From: Aquisphaera insulae
GTDB taxonomy: Bacteria; Planctomycetota; Planctomycetia; Isosphaerales; Isosphaeraceae
NCBI RefSeq assembly: GCF_011064615.1
Contig: NZ_JAALJH010000038.1
Coordinates: 1-64,000, forward strand
Direction: 5' to 3'
DNA: 64,000 nucleotides
Part shown: positions 40,668-50,000 of the stretch, piece after piece
How the letters are laid out: every line of letters begins with the position of its first letter
How positions within the stretch are numbered: the first letter of the stretch is position 1
Notes under the pieces: generated by a model
The model's database searches: none
What the model was told of the DNA's origin: nothing
What the model saw: the letters and a program-made list of their open reading frames with translations, nothing else
Program-made: the position numbers and the translations under genes

Positions 40668-41782
40668 CACTTCGCCTCGGTCATGGTGAAGATGGCGTCG
40701 TCGGGGAGCGTCGCCACCCGCCGGCCCTCGGCGTCGAGCCGTTCGTGGGGGAGGTCCTTGATCGCGGCGGCGAGCTCGGGCTTGACGGTGAAGGCCAGGG
40801 CGCGGCCGGTGCCGCGGTCGCGGACGATGGTCCGCAAGGCCGCCACGGGGGCATCCTCCAGCTTCAGGTTCAGCCGCCCGGGGCTGACGCCGGTGGCGGC
40901 CATCAGGCCGTCGGCCATGCAGGTGTACTGGACCTCCTGCGGGCTCCGGTGGAGGACGTACAGGGCGAATTCGTGGCGAGGGCGGTTCAGCTCCTTGAGG
41001 GCCCGCTCGCCCATCCGGTAGCCGACGACGGCCCAGGGGCCGGTCCCGCCGTGGGCCTCGCGGACGCGGGCCAGGCAGGCGGCGACCGCCGGGCCGAGGG
41101 CGGCCTCCGGGCTGATCGCCAGCGTGGCCTTGAAGCGGGTCTCGGAATAGCTCCGGCCGTCGCGGTTGCCGACGACGCCGTCGATGTGCTGGGCATACAG
41201 GGTCCACGGCCCCTCCATCAGGTCGGGGCAGGGGACCTCGCCGCGGGAATCGGCCTTCAGCTCACGCGGGGCGTCCGCGCCGTGGAAGACCTTCACCGCG
41301 ATCTCCGGGACGGGCTCGCCTTTCCAGGTGGCGCGGACCACCGGCGGGCCGCCGTCCCGCGAGACCAAAAGGAGACGGAGCTGGTCGCCGCCCAGGCCCA
41401 GGTCCGCCGCGCGGGCCGCGTCGATGGCCCTCGTCTGGGCGTAGGCCGCGAGCTGGATCACGAACGTCTTGCCCTGGTAGTCGATCACGCCGCGATCCGC
41501 ATACGCGGAGAGGACCGCCGGGCGCGGGCCACCGAGCTTGACCTCCAGGCCGTCCGGGAGCCGGGTCACGTCCAGGGGCTTGCCGTCGGCCCAGGCCTTG
41601 GTGTGGGCGATCTCCGCCACCCGCTCGGCCTCGCCGGGCGCGGGGGTGTCGCCGAAGGTCATGCGGGCCGTCTCCTGGTCGCCGCCGCCGAGGTGGAACC
41701 AGAGCTCGTGGGCGTCGGCCGCGTGGGCGAGGGTGGCCGCGGCGACGACGGCGGCGAGTGAAATCAAACGATGTCGTCTCAT
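40667..41782 (-). CDS. Exported DUF4198-like/FmdE-like fusion protein
   Basis: A 371-residue exported protein. A signal peptide (about residues 1-22) precedes AHELWF, a typical start of DUF4198/CbiN-like periplasmic domains (about 22-220). The C-terminal part (about 230-371) resembles FmdE: VVGYRMGERALKELN, then VQYTCMADGLMAATGVSPGR, then ALAFTVKPELAAAI. The FmdE cysteine-histidine start motif (CxGH) is not visible, so metal binding may be altered. The function is unknown; a role in metal handling is only a family-based guess. The gene lies 16 bases after the DUF1559 gene and overlaps the lipoprotein gene. Confidence 0.7.
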   Translation of the reverse strand: MRRHRLISLAAVVAAATLAHAADAHELWFHLGGGDQETARMTFGDTPAPGEAERVAEIAHTKAWADGKPLDVTRLPDGLEVKLGGPRPAVLSAYADRGVIDYQGKTFVIQLAAYAQTRAIDAARAADLGLGGDQLRLLLVSRDGGPPVVRATWKGEPVPEIAVKVFHGADAPRELKADSRGEVPCPDLMEGPWTLYAQHIDGVVGNRDGRSYSETRFKATLAISPEAALGPAVAACLARVREAHGGTGPWAVVGYRMGERALKELNRPRHEFALYVLHRSPQEVQYTCMADGLMAATGVSPGRLNLKLEDAPVAALRTIVRDRGTGRALAFTVKPELAAAIKDLPHERLDAEGRRVATLPDDAIFTMTEAK

Positions 41783-41798
41783 GATGGATGAATTCCTC

Positions 41799-42845
41799 TC
41801 AGTATGCGTCGGCGCTGACGACCTCGCCCCCGGCCGAGGTCCCGAGGGCCCGCCAGGTCGCGAGGTTCACCGAGTTCTTGACGAACCGCACGCCGCCGTC
41901 GGCGAACAGGGTGTTCACGCCGCCGGGGTGCCGGCTGCGCGCGGCCCGCCATCCGTGATGCGGGCCGCGGAGGCAGTCGTAGGTCCCGCTGTTGGGGGTC
42001 AGGTAGTGGTTGTACATGGTGTGCCGGTAGTCCCCCTCCAGCCAGTTGGTCTGCCGGTCCCAGCGATAGCTGGTGGAGGCCGTGCACTCGGTCGTCGTCA
42101 TCGGGATGTAACTGAAGGTGTCGGCGAACCCGCTGATCCCCGAGGGGATCTGGACGGCGATCTCCTGGGGATTGGGGGCCCCCGCGGCCGGCGGGATGTT
42201 CGAGTTGCTGCCGATGAGGCTCTCGCCCACGAGCGCCGTGTTGCTCGAGCCGTCGACGAGGCTCGCGAACGTCGTGCTCGAATTGAGGTAGATCGGGCCG
42301 TCCGGCTTGCCGTAGCTGCCGGCCAGGCCAAAGCCCCCGGGGAGGCCGTCGCCGCTGTTGACTGCGTAGCTGCACGGTTTCTGATTGGGCAGCGATTCCT
42401 CGCGGATGTCGCTCGGGCAGAGGTAGGTCCGGATCTGCACCTGGTACGCGGTCGTGTTCTGCGGCATGTCGTTGCCGTCGACGTCGTAGAGCGGCAGGTT
42501 GTAGTTCATCGCGTTGTAGCCGGTGCCGAGCTCCGTGTAGGGCATGATCTGCACGAAGGCCGAATAGCGGTAGTGCCCGGGCCACGTCGGCATCCCCGGC
42601 CCGGTCGCGCAGCAGACCCAGTAGTTCGTCATCGGTGCGATGATCCCCGACGACGGCAACGTGCCGAGCGCGCTGTAGTAGTTGTGCAGCGCGATCCCCA
42701 CCTGCTTCAGGTTGTTGGTGCACTGCATCCGCCGCGCCGCCTCGCGCGCCGACTGCACGGCCGGCAGCAGGAGCGCGATCAGGACAGCGATGATCGCGAT
42801 CACCACCAGCAGCTCGATCAGAGTGAATCCACGACGACGTCCCAT
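41799..42845 (-). CDS. DUF1559 prepilin-like protein
   Basis: A 348-residue DUF1559 protein from ATG 42845. The type IV prepilin-like leader is RRRGFTLIELLVVIAIIAVL, followed by ALLLPAVQSAREAARRMQC, so the protein is cleaved after the glycine by a prepilin peptidase. The middle contains CSYAVNSGDGLPG, and the C-terminus has the H-x9-DG-like block NTLFADGGVRFVKNSVN. DUF1559 paralogues are numerous in planctomycetes and probably form surface or pilus-like structures. It heads the three-gene operon with the DUF4198/FmdE fusion and a lipoprotein. Confidence 0.87.
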   Translation of the reverse strand: MGRRRGFTLIELLVVIAIIAVLIALLLPAVQSAREAARRMQCTNNLKQVGIALHNYYSALGTLPSSGIIAPMTNYWVCCATGPGMPTWPGHYRYSAFVQIMPYTELGTGYNAMNYNLPLYDVDGNDMPQNTTAYQVQIRTYLCPSDIREESLPNQKPCSYAVNSGDGLPGGFGLAGSYGKPDGPIYLNSSTTFASLVDGSSNTALVGESLIGSNSNIPPAAGAPNPQEIAVQIPSGISGFADTFSYIPMTTTECTASTSYRWDRQTNWLEGDYRHTMYNHYLTPNSGTYDCLRGPHHGWRAARSRHPGGVNTLFADGGVRFVKNSVNLATWRALGTSAGGEVVSADAY

Positions 42846-42998
42846 GCGAGCCCTCCTCCGCGAAAGCCGTGGCGCTGTCTCCCGGCCCCTGGCCGGTAAC
42901 ACGATCCTACCAATCGTAATACCGAGGGGGAACCGGGGACCGCCGGTCGTCCCGAATCTCGTGGATCGGACGGGGGACGTCGATCTCGGGTGCGGACG

Positions 42999-43940
42999 TC
43001 AGGCGCGTCCCGAAGGCCGCCAGGCGGGGCGATGGGGGAAGGCGGCGCGGCGAAGGTCCCAGGCCCGGCGGAAGGCGTGGCCGACCTCGGCCGCCTGCTC
43101 CGGGCTCCACGTCGCGCCGACGGGGAGGAAGAGATGGCTCTCCTCTCGGCGCACGGGGATCCGCTCGACCAGGATCGCCCGCAGCAGCCAGACGGCCTCT
43201 TCCTCGTCGGCCGTCTGGGCTCCGATCCAGCCGACGTGGGGATGAGGTGACAACGGCAGGCCGGCCGCACGGACGGCGGATTCCAGGGCGGCGAGGGCCG
43301 CCCGGTAGGTGTCGGGCGCGGACGAGGCCTCGTCGGACGTCGCCGGCTCGAGGTCCTCGGCGGAGGCGAGGGATTGCTGGTCGGAGGACAGGTGGTCCTC
43401 CCAGTAATGGGACGCCTTCGCCAGGGCGACGACGACGTTCTTGATCTCCTTCTCCGGCCGGAAGGCCGGCCCGGCCGGGAGCTGGAGGATCGTCCCGCGG
43501 CGGCGGGCCGCCACGTTCTCGGCGTTGACGGCCAGTTGGAGCCAGGCGGCCTCCGCCAGGTCCCGGCACCGGATGCCGACCCAACCGGGGGCGTAGCCAT
43601 CCTCGACCACGTACCCGCTCGTCAGGCCGATGGCCCGGTCGATCTCCGCAACCGCCGCGCGGTGTCGATCCGGATCGGCCGCGACCTCCGCCGCGGGCGG
43701 AGGGCCCAGGAACTTGCCCCGGTGCGGCGGGCCGCCCGCCAGGGCCAGGTCGCAGAAGGACGTCCAGATCCGGTCCCAGGCGACCTTGCCGTCGGGCCCG
43801 TAGATCAGCCCGGCCGAGCCCATGGAGACCGGCGGCACGTCGGAGTAGCAATGCTGATAGCGCGGCGGCAAGAGGGCGTTGATCTTCGCGTCGAGGGCCG
43901 CCAGTGCCGCCCCGTGATCTCCACGTCGCGTCGCGCTCAT
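42999..43940 (-). CDS. Planctomycete conserved-type protein of unknown function
   Basis: A 313-residue soluble protein from ATG 43940. No family is recognised. It starts with HGAALAALDAKINALLPPRY and has YAPGWVGIRCRDLAEAAWLQ and a related later segment HVGWIGAQTADEEEAVWLLR. These suggest an internal duplication of about 120-130 residues. A third segment reads RREESHLFLPVGATWSPEQA. There is no signal peptide. It lies between the DUF1559 operon and giant protein 3, all on the same strand, and its function remains open. Confidence 0.6.
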   Translation of the reverse strand: MSATRRGDHGAALAALDAKINALLPPRYQHCYSDVPPVSMGSAGLIYGPDGKVAWDRIWTSFCDLALAGGPPHRGKFLGPPPAAEVAADPDRHRAAVAEIDRAIGLTSGYVVEDGYAPGWVGIRCRDLAEAAWLQLAVNAENVAARRRGTILQLPAGPAFRPEKEIKNVVVALAKASHYWEDHLSSDQQSLASAEDLEPATSDEASSAPDTYRAALAALESAVRAAGLPLSPHPHVGWIGAQTADEEEAVWLLRAILVERIPVRREESHLFLPVGATWSPEQAAEVGHAFRRAWDLRRAAFPHRPAWRPSGRA

Positions 43941-44040
43941 GGATCGGGTCTCATCGGTGCGCCCGTGAGGGCATCGGATCATGCCGGCAGGCCCGGTGGG
44001 CCGTCGACCAGTGTATCCGATGCCCCCGCGGCCCGCCTCC

Positions 44041-47000
44041 TCAGCGATGGAACGCGTGGAACGGCCGGCTCATGGCCGGGGCGTGACCGGCCCGCGCGGC
44101 CGGCTTGGCCTTCGCGGCGGCCCTGGCCGAGGCCGTGGCCGTGGCGGCGGGGGAGGTCGACACGGAGGCCGTCCCCTTGGTGCCCTGGGCGGCCGCCTTC
44201 GAGCCGGGCGAGAACGGGTAGTAGTCGAGGAGGAACCGGGGGGCGTGCATCTTCACGCGGACGTCGCCGAACTTGCCCAGGCCCCAGATGGTCTGGCCCA
44301 GGTACGCCTGGCCGTTCTTGCCGTCCAGCGTCTTGACCGTGCCGGACAGGACCGACCGATGGGCCACCCGATTCACGACCGTCAGCCGCTGGCCCTGGCC
44401 GTTGCCGTAGAGCAGGTCGTCGAGGAACCCGCCGCGGGCGAGCGTCAGGGTCACGAGCTGATTGGTCGGCGTGTAGTAGGCCAGGTTCGTCCCGCGGGCG
44501 AACATCGCCGCGTAGTTCGTCCCGGCCGTGGAGCCGTCGCCGGAGAGCTCGTAGCCGCCGATGTCCATCAGGCCGCCCGCGGTCCCCTTGAGGATCAGGT
44601 GGAAGAACGCGTTGGCCGGCAGCGGGGTGCCCGGCGCGATGGCCACGGTGAAGTTGGACGGGTCGTAGGTCACGGCGGCCGGCACCTGCGACTCGTCGCC
44701 CGTCCCGTACTTGCCGTCGGGTCCCATGCTCTGGAGCAGGTAATTGTTCGGATTCAGGGCCGTCGACGGGATCAAGGGCTTGCTGAAGGTCACGAAGACC
44801 TGGCTGATGTCGGCGGTCGTCCCGGTCCACTGGAAGGCGGTGACGGTCAACGGCGTCGTGTTCGGATCCAGGTCGACGATCGTCAGCGTCGCCGTCGAGG
44901 GCGTCCCCAGGACCGGCGCGCCCAGGGTCTCGTCACTGCGGACGTTGCTCAGGACCACGTTGACCAGCTCGTTGCCGCTGCCGTACGGGTTGGCCAGCAC
45001 GGGGACGACGATGGTCTTCGAAGTCTCGCCGTCGGCGAAGCTCAGCGTGCCGGAGACCGGCGTGTAGTCGTAGCCCGGCAGCGCGTTGACGGCGACGGTC
45101 TGGTAGTCGACCTGGACCGCCCCCCGCGCGCCCAGCGTCCGGTTCACGGTGAGCGTCGCCGTGCCGGCGTTCTCATTCACGCTATAGGACGCGGACGAGA
45201 AGGCAAAGGTGCCGACCCGGTCGACCACCGTGACGCTCTGGCTGGACGTGTTCGAGGACGGGTCGGTGTCCGTCTCCGTGGCCGACGCCGTCACATTCAC
45301 CACCAGGCTCCCGACGACGCCGGGCGTGACGGTGAAGCTCACCGTCGCGGAGGCCCCGGCGGCGAGCGTGCCGACGCTGGCGACGATGGACGTCCCCTGG
45401 AGGGCGACGGTCCCGGAGGGGCTCACGACCCCGGAGCCCGCGACATAGGACGCCCCCGTGGCGAGGGGGCTGATGATCGTCACGTGCGTGGCCGTGGAGG
45501 GGCCCTTGTTGGTCACCGTGAACGAGAAGGGGACGCTCTCGCCCACCTGCGTGATCCGCAAGACGGCCGGTAAGACGTTGTTGAAAGTCAGGTCGATGGC
45601 CGGCCTGGCCGCGGTCGTCGCGGTGGACGTGTCGTTGCTGGGGTCCGGATCGTGCACGGCGCCGCTCACGGTCGCCGTGCTCGTCAGCGTCGTGTTGCCG
45701 GCGGACACGTTCGGAGTCACGATGATGTTGAAGGTCGCCGAGTTCGCGCCGCCGGGCCCGTCCAGGCTCCCCACGTCGAAGGTCAGCTTGCCGTTGACCG
45801 GCACGATCCCCCCCGTGGCCGAGACGAACGTCACGTCCGCCGGCAGGACGTCCACGACCGACACGCCGGTGGCCGGCGAGAGGCCGTTGTTCGTCACCTT
45901 GAGGGTGTAGACGAGCTGGCTTTCCACCAGGGCGCTCGAGGCCGCCGTGAGGCTCACCGCCAGGTCCGCGGACGGGACGACGGTCGTGGACGTCGTCGCG
46001 GTGCCGTTGGACGGGGTCTGGTCCGCGGAATTGCCGGAGATGGTGGCGGTGTTGACGATGCCGGCCGCGGCCGCCGCGGCCTGGGGGATCACCGTGACCG
46101 TGATCGTCGGCAAGGTGGTCAGGCCGGTCGTCACGCCGAGCGTCCCGAGGTTCGTCGTCACCGTGTTGCCGGAGATCACGGGGGTCACCCCGGGGGTCGA
46201 GCTGACGGCCGACGTGATCACGACCGTGGAGGGGAGCGTGTCCACGACCACGGCGGCGATGTCCGCCGAGGGGCCGGCGTTGGAGATCGTGATCACGTAG
46301 ACGGCCGGCTCGCCCACGTACACCGAGCCCGGCCCGGTCACCGTCACGCCGCGATCGCTGAGCGGGTTGACGGTCACGCTCGCGGTGGCCGTGTTGTTGG
46401 CCGGCGACGGATCGTTCTGGTCGGCGACGATCTTCGCCACGTCGGACGTGACCGTGGACGTCGAGACCGCGGCGGCCTTCACCTGCACCGTGAACACCGT
46501 CGACGCGTTCGCCGCCAGGCCGAAGGTCGGGAAGGTAATGACGCCGCTCGCGTTCGGCGTGGCGCCGCCGGTCGCCGAGACGAACGTCGAGCCCTTCGGG
46601 ATGGTATCCGTGACGATCACGCCGGTGGCGGGCGACAGGTTGCCGTTGGCCGCCGTGATCGTGTAGGTGATGAGCTGGCCGGCCAGCGCGGTCGGCACGC
46701 CGGAGCTGAGGGCCGCGTCGGAGGTCACCGTGACGGACACGTCGGCGCTGGGGGTGATCGTCGTGGAGACGGACGCGGCGTTGTTCGAGGTGTCGGGGTC
46801 GAAGTCGCTCCCGTCGACCGTGACGCCGTCGACGATCGGCGAGGCCGTGGCGGCGGCCAGGGGGATGACGGTGAAGCTGAAAGTGGCCGAGGCGTTGGCC
46901 GCCAGGTTTCCCACGGCGAAGGTCAGCTTGCCGGCGACCGGCGTGACCCCGCCGGTGGCCGAGACGAACGTCACGTTCGCCGGCAGGGTATCGACGACCG

Positions 47001-50000
47001 ACACGCCGGCGGCCGGGGACGGCCCGTTGTTGACCACCGTGATCGCGTAGGTGAGGTCCTGGCCCACGTAATAAGGGGCGGTCGAGGTGACCGCCAGCGA
47101 GCTGACGGCCAGGTCGGCGGAGGCCGCGACGGCCGTCGTGACGGTCACGGTGTCGTCGTTCGGGTTCGGGTCGAAGTCGGTCGTGGAGACGGTCGCGGTG
47201 TTGGAGACGGAGGGGACCGCGGCCAGCAGGACGTTGACCTGGAAGCTGAGCACGACCGAGCCGCCGGCGGCGATCGTCGGCAGCGTCGCGGTGATCGTCC
47301 GCCCGCTCACCGACGAGGTGACCCCGCCGACCGACGCGGTGAACGAGCCGGCGTAGGACAGCGAGGCCGGCAGGGCGTCCGTGAAGACGACCCCGTGGGC
47401 CGGGTCGGGGCCGGCGTTGGTGATCGTGAACGTGTACGTCATGGTCCCCCCCGCGTGCACGGGGGGCGAGGTCGTGCTCGCCGAGCCGGTGATCGAGAGG
47501 TCGGCGACCACCACCGTCTCGGCGTTGAGGGCGAACTCCGAGGTGTTGCCGTCGGGATCGGTGGCCGTCGCCGTGACGAACGACCCCCCGGGGACGTTCG
47601 CGCCCGGGAAGGTGAAGTCGAACGGCGCGTTGTGCGAGGCGTCGGTCGTCATCGTCCTGGTGCCGATGAGGTACTGGCCCTCGCCGTGGCCCGAGGGATC
47701 GGCGGTGGGGTTCCAGAAGAACTGGAGCACGTATTGCGTCGATGCGCCCGCGTTGAGCGAGCCAATGACCTCGAGGTTGCCGCCGGTGGAGACCGCGGAG
47801 CCGAGCACGGGGTAGTTCTGGTAGTCGTTGGGCCCGGGGACCGCGCCGATCTCGTCCGGGTGGTTGGGCGTGGGGCCGTTGCCGAAATTGATGCCCAGGC
47901 CGGTGTTGTCGTGGATCGAGTTGGACAGGATCGTGTTGTGGTGGACGTCGAAGACCAGCCGGATGCCGTCCCCCGGGTCCAGGGAATTGCCCCTGTTGTA
48001 GGCGATGACGTTGCCCGCGCCGGCCGCCGTGCCGCCGACGGTGACGTCGTCCGACCAGATGACGATCCCGGTCCCGACGTTCCCCAGGTTGGTGGCGCCG
48101 CCGGGGGTCGTGCCGATGTAGTTCCCCTGGACCACGGTGCCGTTGGCCGGGCCGACGGTGAACTCGATGCCGTTGCCGTTGTTGGCCGCGATGACGTTGC
48201 CCGCGCCGGTGGTCGTCCCGCCGATGGTGTTGTTGGTGGGGCCGGAGATCCGCATGCCCGTGCCGCCATTGGGGAGGGCCTTGATGCCGGTCACGTCGAC
48301 GCCGATGTAGTTGCCCTGGATCACCTCGTAGCCCGAGCCGAGCACGAAGCTGTCGATGCCGGCGGCCGTATTCCCCGAGATGACGTTGCGGGCGGCGGCG
48401 GTCGTGCCGCCGACGGTGGCGTACGAGGCGTTCGTCCAGATCAGTCCTTTCGAGTTGCCGATGGCCTTGGTGCCGGTGATGTCGGTCCCGATGTAGTTCC
48501 CCACGACCAGCGAATGGTCGCCGGTCCCCATCGAGATCCCCTCGTTCCTGTTGCCGGAGATGACGTTGCGGGCCGCGGCCACGGTGCCGCCGATGGTGGT
48601 GAGGTCGGCGCCGTTCTGGAAGATGCCGTAGCCCGAATTGGGCACGGCGATCGTGCCCAGGGCATTGAGGCCGACGATGTTCCCCGCGATCAGCGTGCCG
48701 CTGGACGTCGTTTGCCCGGCGTTGATCTCGATGCCCTGGGTGCCGTTGCCGGAGACCACGTTGCCCGCGCCGGCCACCGTGCCGCCGATCGTCGTCCCGG
48801 TGGACGAGGTGACCACGATCCCGTAGCCCCTGTTCGGCACGGCGACGTTGGAGAAGTTCGCGACGCCGACGAAGTTGCCCTGGATGACGTTGTTCGACGC
48901 ATTCGAGATCGCAATCCCCGCCTGCCCGTTGCCGGCAATCACGTTGCGGGCCGCGGCGGACGTGCCGCCGACGGTGTTGCTGTTCGTCGACAGGTTGATG
49001 CCATTGCCCACGTTGCCCAGGCCCGTCGAGCCGGAGGGGTCGGTGCCGATGAAATCCCCCTGGATGAGCAGCCCGCCGGAGGTCCCCAGGGCCGTGATCC
49101 CAGACCCGCCGCCCGACCCGCCACCGTTGGCCCCGATGACGTTGGCGGCGGCGGCGACCGTACCGCCGATGACCACACCCGAAGAGCCGTTGAGGAAGAT
49201 CCCGGACCCGCCGTTGCCGATCGCCTTGTAGCTGGGTGTCAGGGTACTTAAACCTGTGAATGAAAGGAGCCAGGTCCCCCAGTTCGCCCCCGCCTGCGAC
49301 GCCGACGCGTACTCATTGGCGGCCAGAAAAGAGCCGCCACTCGGATTCACAACGATGCTCCCGGTAGGGCCGGCGAGATAGGGCGGGGGCTCGGTCGAGA
49401 CGTACGTCGCCGCCCCGGCCTGTGCCAGATAAGGCGCGGCCGTGGCGCCGGCGGGCATGCCGGGGATCTGGTTGGTCACGTACATGGACATGTTCTCCGT
49501 GGAGGACGACTCCACGTAAGTCAGTCCGATAGAGCCCATTTCCTGGATCGCGATCGCAGGCGAATAGGTGGCGACCCCGACCCCGCGGCTGATGTTGCCC
49601 GCCTGGGCCAGCGTGGGGAAGCTCTGGGCATTCGAGGCGTCTGTGGCGAACTCGTACCAGCGGACGTTCGCGTCGCCGGCCGCCGAGCCGATCGTGTGGG
49701 TCGCCACCAGCCGGTTGTTCAACCAGGCGACGCCCGCGATCCCCGTGTCACCGGTGTCAATCTTCGCCGTCGTCCCGGGCTGGCTGGCGTCGGCCGGGTC
49801 GGCATAGGCCGGCACCGTGATCACGCTGCTGCCGAACGTCGACGCGGCGATCAGCGGGTTCGCCCAAGTCATCACCCGGACCGTGCTGTAGCTCGAGGCC
49901 GGCACGGGGTCGCTCTCGACGAAGTACATCGGCTGGCCGGCCGTCGCCCCGTGCATCATCGCCGGCGCCAGGGAGTAGTCGCTCGGCCGGTTCACCGCGA

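Noticed and set aside
45652..49251. A 1199-residue plus-strand open frame inside giant protein 3
   Set aside because: It is an antisense shadow of the DUF11/beta-helix coding strand, with extreme Arg/Asp/His content and no recognisable fold.
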